A DNA stretch of 64,000 nucleotides from Trileptium ribeirensis (GCA_030248225.1 JASANE010003505.1:23978-87977); one strand, 5' to 3'. Shown: positions 12,390-25,950, numbered from the stretch's first letter. Translations and numbers: made by a program. Notes: generated by a model from the letters alone, not told the origin.

Positions 12390-12655
12390 TATAACTGTAC
12401 AGCGGATCCTTTGTTCTTTGTTCCTCTCCGATTCACTTTTAACATTGGAAAACTGGATTAAGGCTCAACTGCGCAAGTTTTACAGCAACCCCGAAATCAC
12501 CACGGCGGAGCAAAATCTGATGTCTCATACCGGCATACGTATTCGGGCCATTCGTGGTGTCATGCAAACCTTAGATAAATGTTTTCCAATGTTTTTATGT
12601 CATTTGATACCTATTTCGGTGCAGTATCTGTACCATTATTACATTAAACTCAAAA
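12390..12655 (+). other. Copy-1-specific segment with exon-like core
   Basis: Flanking sequence on both sides aligns to copy 2 (about 41690), which lacks this segment. Inside, 12463-12571 reads in one frame with mostly G/C third positions, unlike the A/T-rich window. It is preceded by a pyrimidine-rich run (about 12410-12440) and an AG at 12461-12462, as at a splice acceptor. The peptide (AQLRKFYSNPEITTAEQNLM and on) looks helical, and its NPEIT...E...TGI spacing is loosely reminiscent of a homeodomain-type helix-turn-helix. That likeness is weak and no family is claimed. It may be a captured host exon. Confidence 0.35.
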
Positions 12656-13454
12656 GAAAATCAAACCGGGTTGTCTAGTGTTCGTTTCTGGCAGCGGTTA
12701 TATTTTTAAATGTTTCGGCCTGCCCATCGACCAACGTCCCACGCCGAGGCCTGCAGAAATCAAGCCTCGCCGCGTGTCGTTTGACTCTTGCATGTTAACA
12801 GAAAGGAATATTCAAAGATAGCGAGAACAAGGTCCACCAAAATTATCAAACTTATCACGTAGAACATAGAACATCAACATAGAACAAACAATAACAGCCG
12901 ATACAAAGTTAATTCGATCAAATTATACCAATATCGCAAAGTACACGACTCGCTTAGGGCTACTAATCCGACTATAAACCTTCAGAAAACTGTCGGAGCC
13001 CTGTGGAGGCCACATTGGTCAAACCTTTCTGCTGAGCGAATTCCGGTCCTAAGTGGCCAAAGCCGAGTCAAATTTTACCTAGGATCGCGTCATGACCCAA
13101 TTCATTTTGCATCTGTCGCATTCACACGAACTTAGGCGACAGATCCAAACAACTTGCAAGTGAGATCGATGTAGGGAATATTGGCATGTCATTATAACCT
13201 GTGAGCAGGTATCAGTGTCAGCCTCCCTGGGGGACCTCAGCAATCATACCATAAACTAGACGCGTACGCAACAAAACGGGCGGGGTCCGAACACACCTCG
13301 TGAAGCGCTTCAAGCTTCTTGGGTCTGACCAAGAGAAAATCGCTAAATCAGCGAAATGGCGAATTTTTGGGCCCACCCTCGAGGTTATGATAGCCGGGGT
13401 CGTATGGTAATGGTGTTAGGAAGTTGCGTCATGTAGCTGAGTCCCGTTATTACA

Positions 13455-16195
13455 TTATTGTGTTTGTCCGAACAGACATTGTTGAAATATTATTTTGCTC
13501 CTGTCCAAAAGTTTTTAAACGCGAAAATGGGTAAATATATACTATAAAGTGGTATGGCATTTTTACTATACGAAAAGATGTCGAAGAACTGTCTTGGAAT
13601 TGATTTTACTTATAAGTCAAACAAGACAAATTGAAGTGGCCTTACTGTTTATGAGAGCTGCTTTATTATCGGCGGACAGATATTTATAATGTCATGGTCA
13701 TATTTAAAATAAAAGATCAATTTTGCAATAATATATAATAATTATACATAATAATCAAAAACATCAACGAAAACTTATAAAATCACTTTGGTATCCAACA
13801 GTTTTAAGCTCAAAAAGTTATAGACACAAACCTAAAATTGTCTGTGTGGCAGTTATTAGTAGTTAATTACTGCCATGAAAGCTGTGGCTATTTGAACCAG
13901 CAACAAGTTCGAACGCATTGATATAGTTGGTTGGCTAATGTCGAACTTTTGAAGCTTAATTTAGCGCTACAGTAAAACGCATATTTCATTTTACCATAAT
14001 GATGATGTAATTCTGGCGGCGAGTTCGAACATTTATATGGTTCTGTTCACTGATTTGGTTTTATGATGTTTCTATGGCATCGTTCAATTGATTTGCTCGT
14101 TGTCCCACAAAATAATTTGTTTTATTATTTACGTGTATATAACCTACATGTTTGGGCTAAGCCCTTTAAGTAAACTGTGTCATAAGACATTATGCATACT
14201 AATACGAAGGAAATTTTATATATTTGTATATTGATGAGAAGTTAAGCAACACTATTTGTCAGGCTACGACTGCTAACAATTTTCGTGTTTTAAATACCAC
14301 AAAAGCCGACGGCCGGTATTTTCGAGCATCCGCTGTGCCCTACGCCATCGATACCAACGCTTTAATACCTTGGTACCTAATGATACCTTTAATACCTTTA
14401 ATAGTAATTATACACTATGTTATATACTTATTATATATATTGTTTTTTAAACTAGCTTCAATGATCAACGAAAGATTCCAAAGCCGGACATTACCTAATA
14501 TTGTATTTAGTAAAACTTGGCTGTAATCCGTTTAAGTGTAGGATTCGGAGCTTTAGCCTTTGCATTATGCACGGCGTAATGAACTTCAATTGTAAATGAA
14601 GCTAATTTGCGCAAAAAGAGATAGCTATTACAAACATTAAATTTGTATCTTAGCAAGAGAACCTTCTTAGTTATCCTGCTTGCCCTCGGTCGTCGATCGA
14701 CCTTTGGTCAGTAAGCCATGTGCAAGCTATGGATGTATCTCCTTCAGCAAAATGCCTAAACATTTACTTTTTATAGTCTGTAAACTGGGAAGGTGGGGAC
14801 TAATTTGACTAATTTTCGCTGTACGTGTGAATGCCGCTCCGACATTCTTAGGCGTCGCCGGCGTCGGGGGTTAAGAGATCGTTTCAAGGGGGAATACTTT
14901 GCACGGTGGAGATCCTTCAGGACGGTGCTGAAAAGGGTAGAAGACTAAGTATTTAGTATTTGTATAAAATGGGGATAAACGCTCAGCAAGTGCAATATAT
15001 TTTTATTAGCTCTATATTCATTACGTCATACACACCATGATTGAATTTAGGTTATACGAAGCTTAAAACTTTATTTCGTGAATTGTAATGCGGGATAATG
15101 TGCTTGATGAAATGCAGCCAATTTTCCTCTGGTTTGTAACTGCATTTTTGTCGGTAGTCGTGTCCTGCAGAACGCGGCCCAGTATATATCCCCGATGTTC
15201 TCATTAATTGCGAGACTAATCTCGTTTATGCAGAGAAGCTCCATGCGGCTTTCCCTAAATGTATAAAATAACAACGACAGTGGTTACCAAAACAAGAACG
15301 AAGAACCCAACAATGCTTTGGTGTATTGTAGTATTTCGCCCTACTATGCTTAAGTTGTAAGCCAGCTTGAGTGTCTAAGTATAGTTGAGTACCAAAGTAG
15401 CAGCCTCCGTGGCACTTGGCTCATGCGTTTCTTTATAAACATTAAGGGAACCATTTTCTTACTGACTCACTGTAAACCAAATTTATGATGTTGTTTAACA
15501 ATAATTAGATTTTCAATGCGCAATTCGAACATCAGAAGATCTAAAGGCCCAATTATTAAAAAACTCAGCTTTTTGAAAAACCACGGAAAAATCCGTATTG
15601 ATTATTTAAAAATCTCGGCTTTAGATTTCAGCAACCTCCAAATAGGTTTTTGGCATGGGTATAAAGGGACTATTAAGCGTCTATAAAAATGACCAAGTAT
15701 CCTTAAATTTAATCAGCCATTCTTATATGTGAACAAAATTTTGGCTATTCCAATTTTTCAAAAAAAATTCTGGCTAAATATAAGAATTCCATGCGAAACT
15801 TCACTGTCGATGTATTATTTGGTCGTGTCAAATTTACAACGCAGCTGCTGCATTCTGCGCGCAGTACACATCTTATCTGTAATGCTTGTCTTGTGTTAGG
15901 ATACATTTAGCAAGCAACCGATACCATTTTAATTATGAGTTAAGTCCGAAAGCAGGTATATGCGATTTAGCAGTACTGTGTACGATTGGCCGCAAATTCC
16001 AACATAACATTGGCATTATTAGGTACCTGCTCGATTTTTTACCATATACAAATTGATTCTGAGTGTCAAATTTAATTTAGGAGAAGATTTGCTAACACTA
16101 TTGTGTTCTAGCAATTTTCTGTACAACAGTACAAAATATTTGAATATCAGCTAGATGGAAATGGTTTTTTCGCAAATTTGTGAATTATTCCTTAA
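13455..16195. other. Unassigned AT-rich interval
   Basis: Nothing identified. The frame at 14224-14526 has a hydrophobic stretch (IPLIPLIVIIHYVIYLLYILFF) but starts at TTG and shows no family. A GC-richer patch at about 14670-14950 has no recognisable content. The frame at 15071-15274 (minus) is likewise unrecognised. Confidence 0.4.
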
Positions 16196-16460
16196 CCCTT
16201 TCATGCCCGAATTAATTTGAGTATCGTGCAATGTTTGACAAACTCAAGCCTGCGCCAGGGATCGAACCCGAAACGTACGGTTGAAACTTGTGTACACAAA
16301 CCACTGAGCTATCTGAGAGCTGTTGCTCGGTTCCTTAAGGAACCTCACAATGCGAGCGAATAACAACGCACGTTCAAACGTACAATATACGACAAACTCA
16401 GTAAATACAACGAGTCGCAATGTGCGTTGGGTCCATTTGGACCTTACGGGCATGAGAGGG
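16196..16460 (-). mobile_element. piggyBac-type MITE with tRNA-like head, copy 1
   Basis: TTAA flanks both sides (16192-16195 and 16461-16464), as in piggyBac-family insertions. The termini are CCCTTTCATGCCCG on the left and, reverse-complemented, CCCTCTCATGCCCGTAAGG on the right. The 265-bp body has no coding capacity. A tRNA-like segment lies on the minus strand (listed separately), close to the left end. The copy at 31661-31925 is nearly identical in the opposite orientation. Mobilisation would need a piggyBac transposase encoded elsewhere. Confidence 0.85.
16249..16318 (-). ncRNA. tRNA-like pol III promoter segment
   Basis: Read on the minus strand it has an A-box match, TAGCTCAGTGG (16301-16311), and a B-box match, GGTTCGATCCC (16258-16268), at tRNA-like spacing. 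The acceptor-arm positions do not pair, so it is a tRNA-derived promoter and not a working tRNA gene. Confidence 0.7.
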
Positions 16461-19400
16461 TTAATTGTAAATTTAAAAAACTAATCACTATATATTTTGT
16501 CACAAGTGTACCAAAAAATCTGATACTTTTGTAATGTATATTTGGGAGTAAATTTCGTGTGGTATTTCTGCTCTGAGTGAAATCAGGAAATGTTCCTAAA
16601 ATTGTAGGAGAATTTCCCAAATGTATTGGTAAAGTATTCGCTTAAATTTGATTCCATTCTTTTACATGGACCCTGGGAAAATGAGTCAAACAATTCACTG
16701 TTGTGGTCGCAAATACTTGGAACTCATATTTACAGTGCAACATAGTGATGGTCAAACGAGTCGAAGCTGCTGGTAATGCTAAAGATGTGACCTACTTTCA
16801 CTACAAACACGTGAAATTTGTTAAGTTTATTCACGGAAATTATGCTGGAGAGAAACTAGTATCCTAAGCACAAATTTTGGACTGACAAACAAACTAGGAT
16901 CGAAAAACAAACGTGGACAACAAGAATTTGGCTAACAGATAAAAGCTCTATCGTCCCAGATCCCTGCTCCGACAATGTTTAGTTCCACCAGCAACAGTTT
17001 CGCGTTGAAGCTATCGTTTCAATCTTGTTTGTGATTAGTTTCAAGCACATAGACAGCGATTAAATATATATTTCGAATTCGTACTTGTTGACAAACTGGT
17101 AACTCCAGAAGCTGTTCAATAAATGTAGATATGTCAATATCAATGGCATATCGCAGAAGAATGTGTCATTTGAATGAAACTATTCGCGTAATAGTTTTGT
17201 GCGAAAATCACAGTGATTAAGAGGCCAGGCATAGTTCAGCTGCATGACATCTGCACCATTCTTACGACATTTAATTCAATGACATGTGATTTTACAATTA
17301 CTAAATGAGAAATGTGTAAGATTGCTCGGACTTTGCGATCGCAGTGTACAAAGTATATTACATATAGCTATAAATAATATGTATATTGTCTGTATACAAG
17401 TTGGCTGGCAGCTAGGCATGTTATGTTTTCAGACAAAATTTAAAGTGCAAATTTTGTGGGAATAAGGTTCAAGTTATACTGCACTGTATGTACCACCAAG
17501 GCATGTTCTTTTCGAACTTTTGAACAGTATTGTTATATCGCCACATGCGAATCCACCAATCTATGGCTGGAATCGTAAAGAGGGAGGTGCTCGTACCTCC
17601 ACAATCCTTGGCCAACAAATATTTTTAATATTTTTATGATATTAATTTTTTATAATAGTTAATGGCTCAACTAATATTTAAGGGCTATGGGACGCCAGCT
17701 TCGTCCGCCCTCACCTCATATGGATTCAACTAGTGTTTACTTTTTAGTTCTGGCTTTTTCCTATATGCAGATGTTTTGATAAACAGTGCTTTAATTAAAA
17801 CGGAATAGCGCTGCCCATATTTTGCAGTAAAGGTGTTCGGAAAAAATTTGCACATCCAAAGTCATTTATCTCTACTACGGGCAAACCCGAGACGCTACGA
17901 AATTTTTATTATGCCAAATACATTCATGCAAATCTTTGCGTTAAGCGTCAATCTTAATCTAGCAATAGCATACAACGTACTTGTGCTTATCATCTACAAC
18001 ATAAACATCTGTATATATGGGACTTATTGATAAATGTATTGATTGATTGACTAATTGTTAAAATATTTACATGTTTGATTTTTCAGATGAACTTACCAAA
18101 AAGGATATTTCCGCAAGATGTAGGTTCTCTATTGAATAAAACTTGACTTGTTAGCGTAACATCTGCGCATTGCGCGTTGCTTTGCAATTAATTTTTGTTC
18201 AGATTGATATTCATTGCCGTAAATAGCGTTGGAAGTTTGTCACTCTAGTAAATTTATATTGATATGAGAGTAGTTAATAAATAATATGTAATGTTATCGA
18301 GATAGCCTATTTTATGATTAATATTGTATTTCCGCTAATTTACTTAGCTTACCTTTGCTTACACTCACGCGTTCCGAGAGTAGCTGGCTATTACTGGTAC
18401 GGTCAAGCATTTTTTCATTCCTTCTTATTGGAGAAAAACATAAATTAGGCCGACCAGCTTATTTGTTAACCAAAAAGTAATGTATACAAAATGTTGGTGT
18501 CATTCATGTAAAGCCACTTGCAATATGAGGTGTCTTTGATGTTGTTCTACGTAACTGCAAAGCTAGCCGCCTTTCTTTTTCTTTTTTCTGTAGTATTAAT
18601 GGTCTACCATTAGTCGTTGTGGTGTTGTTGACTTGTTTTCTTCAATTTTGAGCAGTTTTGGCTTATCGGCTATGGCATTGTTTTCGCTTTTTTCACGAAA
18701 TATAACATTAGTCGATTTACTGTAATGCAGTAACAACCGTTACTACAAAGTAATTCGCTGCAAATACAGGGCAGCTGAACTGTTGCGAACCGGATGCTAA
18801 GTGAAAGTTTGTGTAACACATATAATCAATTAGTTAACGCTTTTCACGTGCCCCGTATACATCGCACAATGAGAGTTATCAATGTCTGAAACCATTGGCA
18901 CTAGAATTAAGAATTTTATATTTCGATCTTTTATCTGCGGATTTTTCAACAACGAATAAACATCCGCGAGAAACTGCAGCATTGCTTTGATTAGCACTAG
19001 GAAAAGTGGTGAAGTTAGGCAAACATGACTTCAAAACAAATGTATTTAACCAATTCTTCCCGAATCGTAATATAAACCCACACTAAACACTGCAACAACA
19101 TACCGTTTTTCAGCAATGTTACAGAATACTATAGGCACATGTAAGAGGTACTTTCCAACATATGTCACAATATAAAAAAATGCAATAAATTTCTTTTATA
19201 TCTGCCGCGTCGTGTCATAAATTTAACATTTTTATGCAGAGACCCGTCAACAAGAGGCGCGTGGTTTAGCTGATTTCTCAAAATGAAGTAATTTCTTCGT
19301 TCTGCCTTGTAACCCATAGATACAGTAAATGATGTTTTATATTTAGCAATTAGCTTTGGTTTTCTTAGTAATGAACTATAATTCGTGTTTTATCCTGGCT

Positions 19401-21272
19401 TGCTTCCCACCTCAGATTCAATATCCCGACTGGATGCCTGCATATATTCTATAAATGTAATTATTTGTACTCTTACTCCACAGTGAAAGCAGTTTTCAAG
19501 AACCATCTTGGATTGCGTATGCACGAGCAACGCATCAAGTCATTTTGCTGTTTACATACTTAAGAAACAATTTCCGAATTTATTCCCTCATATTCAATAT
19601 CCGATATCTATATATATTTTCTTCTGTATCTATTAAATTTTTTTACGGTTTTCAATATTTAACTGTATAATATAATGCAGAGTAAAAACTTGATTTGATT
19701 TAGTTCTTCAAACGATATAAAAAACGCCTTTCGAGACTATAAGTACACATCATATTTCACAACTTGCAAAATATTTATAGACCAAAAAAGTTTTTCATGA
19801 AATTATGTCAAAATCTGGACATCGGGCTATGCGATTTAGTACCTAGGTCTCTTGCTGGAAGGATAATTTAATATTTAGACCTCGCTTGCGCCCAGATACA
19901 TTTCAACTAGCGGAAATATATGTACCTTTGTCGTGTTACAACTATAAAAAGCTATCCTGCCAGTAGCTTCATCGGGTCAGTTGGATTGTCGTATTTACGA
20001 ACTTTCCTGTAATTAACGCTATTGATTGAAGGATAGTTGCACACTCGCTACTGTGAACGAAAGAGTTTTTTTGTCGAACTGTTAACGGGGCAAAAGTGTG
20101 CGGATGAAAAAAATTTTGAACAAGTATTACAAGCCCAAATAAGGGCTTGCCACCACCACTAGGCCGTTATCCGCGGGGTCAGAGAAATTTTTCCAAACTT
20201 GTGAAACCCGCAAATTATAAAACTATGAATCGGGGCACAGCAAATGATGTTTATCATTACACAATTCAGACACATTGTACTGTAATTAGCTTTATAATAG
20301 TGGACTAGTTGCCACCGCTTCTCGCTCTGAAGTTGATACGAAGAAGAAAAGGGTCCCACAGTCTGCCAGCCAGAACAAAAGGTTTCGGCATTGTGGCCAC
20401 TTAAGGACACTCAAACATAATCAAAGTCACTATAGTTTTCTACTGCGCTAACTTTGTAAAGCATGATGTTTTTAGACAGGACCCACAAACAAGTTTTTTA
20501 GAGGGCGCCCACCGAAGTGACAAATCAGTGTAACAAGCATTGAAGCACAAATGAACCACCGGGCCTGTAAGTTTACTGAGCCATAAAAAGGTACAAAAAA
20601 GTTCAATATATATACATATATACAACGAACACAAGATATAACTTCCAACGGGACTATTCTGCAACGCTTGAAATCTAAACCCGTTGTAGAAGAACTTTAC
20701 TAAACCCTTTTATTATACCCTGGAAGTATTCTGCTATCATAGCTCATTCTTGGTGTCAACAGTGGCATAATGTGATACAGACATCTCCGGCATTACTCTT
20801 AATTATGACGGAACACCATTTAAGTTACGTAAGAATTTTGTGACATATGGTTGCTCCATAGCAACGAAATGAAAGGCCAGCGGTGTATTATACCAGATTG
20901 TTGAAATAAACCAGATGAAATTTGTACAACATATAAAGCGTATGCATGCCAAAAACATGTAACCAGGTTCAACACCACAGAAGTCAATTCATAGCAATGT
21001 GTTACATAGTTAGCATTTAAAATCATGTAATGTCGGGTATATCATAGTGTCTCTAAGTAATGTCACTGAAGACACTCTTTTTTGTACATTTTTCATATCT
21101 ACATATATATAAAATATATTTCATAGTTAAAGTACTTAAAACCGAGCCATTACCGAAATCGATCCGGTCAGCCGTTGTTGAGTTATTTGTATGACCGGAT
21201 TGATCGTACCTAATTAAATATTGTAAGGTTCCACTACCACTAGTTATGGGATCGTATTTAAATGACTCAAGG
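16461..21272. other. Unassigned AT-rich interval
   Basis: No recognisable gene or element. Small hairpins occur, such as GGAGGT...ACCTCC near 17582-17599 and CAAGCCC...GGGCTTG near 20128-20148. Frames at 17833-18030, 20159-20410 and 20440-20664 have no protein signature. Confidence 0.4.
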
Positions 21273-21295
21273 CCCAACTACCGACGGTAGTTGGG
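21273..21295. repeat. 23-bp near-perfect palindrome
   Basis: Arms CCCAACTACCG and CGGTAGTTGGG are perfect 11-bp inverted repeats around a single A. A comparable long palindrome is at 23105-23130. Confidence 0.85.
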
Positions 21296-23104
21296 AATAT
21301 ATTCCAGTACTGTTAACGGGAGACAGCGTAATCTATTACGATTTTAGCATACATAACTAATGAAATAAGCATTCAAGACATGCTGTTTTATAAATTATTT
21401 TATTCCAAGCCAGCTTTTTACATGCTATTGCAACTTCTCAGTATTTGATATTTCACCTGTTTTATAACAATATATAATTAGTACGTATGCTAAAAATGGA
21501 CAAGAACCACTGTCTCCCAAAACTATTTCTGTTCACAAAATATTATCTTTTCCAAATAATAGCCTATAAAGGACCTTTACAGAGTATACATGTATCGCCG
21601 ACGCATGGCAATAATATAAACCCAAGCTCAAGTATCTATGTCCGGGTCATCATTTCCCACCTTCGTCAGATCCCTTCTTTTTCATAACACTTTCCCTGCG
21701 CTCCGTAGTCGTGTTGTTGCAACCGTCTACAGTGATATATTTCGGTTACCTAAAAGATCCTGATGTTATCAGTAGGACGACTTGACTATTAGAATTTAAT
21801 GTATGATTGCGTGTAAGTATTTGGAGACAGACAAATTCTCTCTAAACACTGCGCTTTATTGGCCCAATTTCACAAATAGTGCGCTGAAATAGCGTTATTT
21901 GGAAAGAGCGCAAAAGATAGGTTTAGGGTGGTTGAGGTGCGGAGGGTTTTAAAGTTTCACATTTCCACAGAATATAGCTATCAGAAAAAACAATTTCAAG
22001 ATTGCACTTTCATATGTCCCTCTCAATGCTGTCAAAAGAGCTGTATCTACAGTATATTAATTTAAAATACCATTCCTATTCTTTAAAATAAAAGATTTCC
22101 CGAAATTCTCGAACTGCAAACGAGAAAAAATCTTTATCAATAAAATTTACTTAACATTTTGGAAATCTTTCACTGAATGTCAGAGATATTCGTTGCCCAT
22201 AACGTTAAAGCATATTCAGTTGCATTGTTTTAACGAAATTTGGTATTTAGTAGTTTAGAATATAACCGCCAATTCTCATTTCTATGAGTAATAGCGTAGC
22301 ATTTCAAGAGTATTTAAATCGTTTTAAAACCCCAATTGTGGATTTTGTCGCTAGACATAGAACGGTCTGGGGTCACAAACGTGTTGATGTGACAGGTGGG
22401 AAAAATAAATTTTTGGATTTTATGATTCAACGTTTTGCTATCAATGGAATCATATCAAATCGTAATAATCGCGGCATTCCTAAAGATCTGTTCAGGTTCT
22501 TTTTCATTATCCCCCAGCCCGCATTTGCCCAAAAATGGTCAGATTCTGGAAATTTTGGTATTTTTGAGATCCTCGAGACTTCCCCTGATCATTTCGACCA
22601 AAAATTTGAATTTTTAAAATTTTAGATTTTTCGAATTTTTCGGGTCCCAAGGGAACCCAAAAATTTTTTCTTAAAATTTGGATTTTACCCACCATTCGAC
22701 GCGGCTTGGCGAGCTGAATCGAATGGCGTTATTTTTAACCGGATCCGATAAAAGTATCCTAAGTTATATCCAAAAACTGTTCAATTGCTGAGCCTCTCAG
22801 CCTCCGAGCGGCGTGCCAGCATTCTCACCTATAAAATACACTTAACGGCGTTGCATTTTACGGGGCCGTGGCATTATGCAGCTTGGTGGTAACATATAGA
22901 ATGGGGATGAGTATTGGTATAACCGTTGTTTGTTTCAAGCCCAAACCAACAGTGCGTAGATCAGTGTCGAAAGCCATAAAAGTCTGTTTAACGCGCGGCA
23001 CAAACATAACACAATAAAAGTGAAATAGCCATGATGCAAATGCTTAAACCCAGTTTTCGAGCTAAATCACAAAATTAATATCTACAAAGCAAAATATTAA
23101 AAGT
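21296..23104. other. Unassigned interval with GC-edged A/T block
   Basis: A 113-codon ATG-started frame at 22284-22625 matches no family I recognise, and its C-terminal half runs into the low-complexity AAATTTT block at about 22490-22690. That block (with a GGTCCCAAGGGAACCC string, then CCATTCGACGCGGC) resembles the GC-edged A/T blocks near 840, 24050 and 62650. Confidence 0.35.
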
Positions 23105-23130
23105 ACGAGATGTGCTTGAGCACATCTCGT
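23105..23130. repeat. 26-bp palindrome
   Basis: Arms ACGAGATGTGCT and AGCACATCTCGT are perfect 12-bp inverted repeats around TG. Its role is unknown. Confidence 0.85.
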
Positions 23131-25950
23131 GTCAACCAATCAATAAATAATTACACGGAAATTCTGGCTCCGCTTTCAATACTTCAGGGTTATAAGTGGT
23201 TTTCATTTTTTCTGAAAACATCGACCTCATTGGTATTCATCGTATTTTTGAAACAAAATAAGTTATAGTTAAGAGCTACAGTTCGTTGTGGTAGCACGCA
23301 GCATTCGACATGCACTACATACACATAAATGTTGTATAATTGTGCTGTTCAAGTTTTGTGCTGGACAGCACCGGTCAACTTCTGGCTGTTTTATAGACTT
23401 GGCCCGAAGTTTTAGCATCTCGTGCCGGCCCGATCTGCGGGCCGAGGGGAACAAGGGACCAAGATTCTCACTTCTAATATGTTTTCCGCCATGGTGCTAA
23501 TCAGCTTGTATTTGCTTTTTTTAATTAAGGTACAACATAAGAAACTACGCTGTGAAGTTATAGCTTAAAACGGTATCTACAAGCTGCGAAACCATTGTGG
23601 ATTAATTGTCGTTAAGTAGATTAATCGTGAGGCATGGGCAATTACAATCCCAAAGCGGTATTATAATATGATATTTATATTACAATCGGAGCGTTGAGCG
23701 GCGAAGGCATGAAAATAAGCATAATTTATATATTTGGCAAATATATTGGCGGCATCGCCAGACAATTTCGCCGGGAGCATCAACGAGTTGTATATATTGA
23801 CTCAAAGATCGATGTGGCGGTTGCAGGTGGAAACATACTTTTGCAGATGTATATAGACTGTGCACTGCAATCTAAACTTGAGTAGCGGCCGCAATACCAT
23901 CACCGGCAATACCCCTGGTATATTACATAGTATATAATTTTATCTGATGAGTAAGCTGCTGTTTTTACCCTCTAAACTATATTTTTGTCTCCCTGAGGCT
24001 ACGCTTTCCCTGCTAGCCGGGACCGCCACCCGTGTGCGCACCAAAGACTCCCAGAAAATTTAGTGAGAAATTAAGCGACATTTGGCACGAATTCGCGAAA
24101 ATTGGAGAAATATCTAGGCAAATCTGGCGAAAATGTTGGGCTTTAATGAATTTAGACATTGTACTTGCATGCCCTACTCCCGTCCCGCCCGTGAAACCCC
24201 GCCCCACCATGTGACCCCTCCTCCCACCGCCGGGACCATTGTTGTTTGATCTGTTTCAAAAACTAGCTCATTTTGTGAAGCGATGTTTTTAGTACAATTG
24301 ATAACTATATTCAAAATAGTTTTATCATACTGCACTGGCGAATAAACCAAGAACAACCCGTTAAATTTTGAAGCTTTAATGCCCATTTGCTTAGCAAACA
24401 CTATTTATAAACATTTTACATAAGCTTTTGGCGCGCAGGAATTGCATTTGGGGCACTAAGTGTGAAAGCAAGTTCGGGATTCACATTTAGAGGGAGCAAG
24501 ATAAAATTTGTTAAATTTTTAAATTTGGTCCACATAGTAAAGCTAAATTTCAAAACTGATAGGGTCATGGCCCGGTGCCCTCCCCCCTTTGGATTGCCGA
24601 TGTACATAAGATGTTGTGGACCATATTCATAGCAGGAATTCATATTCAGCTGTATAACATTAATTAGCAAAAAACCACTTAGACCATATCATCGAAAATC
24701 TAGAAATCAGGAATAAGAAATGCAAAACTGTTTCAGTATCTAAGATGCCGTATTTTAACGACGCCAATGGAGATTTCATTTTGTGAATTCCTAAAAAGGT
24801 GTCTGTCACAGTGAAATTAAGTATATAACAGTGTGATTGTTTCGATTTGGCTCAAGTAAACAACTGCGTCACTTTTTTGCATCGTTCATGTGTGCTAAGA
24901 TTGTATTGTTGCTATTACAATCAAGTGTTTGTCGAGATGTGTGTCGCAGAAATAAATCAAACCAATTTAATGATTTTTCCGTTGCATAAGGACCCTACTG
25001 AGTTACACAAAACAATGTGTTTCTACCGTAAGGACAATTAAAATCGACATTTTGTAGCTGTGAAATTAGCGCCGTTAGGGGTTGCTATTGACCCACTCAA
25101 AATATCGAACTTTGTGAAAATAACAGTTACCTCTCTCTAACGATGCAACGAGTTAATAGTAACGAAGCTTCAAATATTTTCTTTCGCCAGCACGCTCAAC
25201 TGACGCTGTGTGACGTTTCACCCACGCCGAACTTGGCCGTTGCGCTAAAAGACAGAAACGTTTGGGTATGCGACATCATATTAGCGATATATTAGAAATA
25301 TTAACTCTGTGTGCATATTTGTGAATGGAAATACAAATATTTTATATATATTTTATATATTATACGGTGTAGCAACTCGATGTCGATAGTTGTTCTGATG
25401 AAGGAACATATCAGCTGACTGAACTTTTTTGATAATGAATTTAGTTAGTTTACTATGAGTAGACGAGCAGTTTTATTACTAGCTGATTACCAGATTATGC
25501 TATTTTAACAGTGGTCGCTATACTATAAAGATAGGGCCTGATTTTTCGTAAGACGTTGAGCGGGTGTTACATTGGTAACATGTCTTCCATTGGTGAACCC
25601 AATTGATCGTTCCCTGCTCGAAGAGAGCAAAACAATCGAATCAACGACGTGCTTTACAATGATAACAATACGCAAACGATCCACAAAACACTCATCTTCT
25701 TTTCAAACTGCGAGCAAGCGAACATTGGAAAGGCTCGAGCATTTAGTCATGCGTTTAACATGGACATCCGGATTTGATCAAACCCTAATGCGAATGACCA
25801 TGCGCCTAACGAAGCCGATACGGTAGTCCGTAACGGCGACAATCAATTCTTAACATTGGCTTTTATAACAACGAAGGCGAATAAGTTACAGGAATCATGT
25901 GTTTCATCAACCGCTCATTCAGCAATGACAAGGGCCACACGACGGAATGC
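23131..25950. other. Mostly unassigned interval
   Basis: No gene identified. 24000-24240 is another block with GC-rich edges around an A/T-rich core. The last part, about 25570-25950, has a fairly open plus-strand reading with one stop and is a better coding-remnant candidate. It continues in composition on the other side of the hAT insertion (26521 onward), so it may be the 5' part of the gypsy element that follows. No motif supports this directly. Confidence 0.35.

Larger units (their letters stand above)
7492..13454 (+). mobile_element. Large LTR-like repeat, copy 1 (about 6.0 kb)
   Basis: Begins TGTAACAGGACCG and ends CCCGTTATTACA. It has TG/CA termini, short imperfect inverted ends (TGTAA/TTACA) and TTAT on both flanks (7488-7491 and 13455-13458). 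It is visibly GC-richer than its surroundings. It aligns along most of its length with 32770-42486, and its end matches 63687-64000 inverted. It has no long ORF, no RT or transposase motif and no second internal copy of its start. The best reading is a very large solo-LTR-type repeat; a non-autonomous transposon with TGTAA termini (for example Ginger-like) is the alternative. Relative to copy 2 it lacks about 0.9 kb near 8790 and about 3.2 kb near 9950, and it carries about 270 bp extra at about 12390-12655. Confidence 0.7.
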
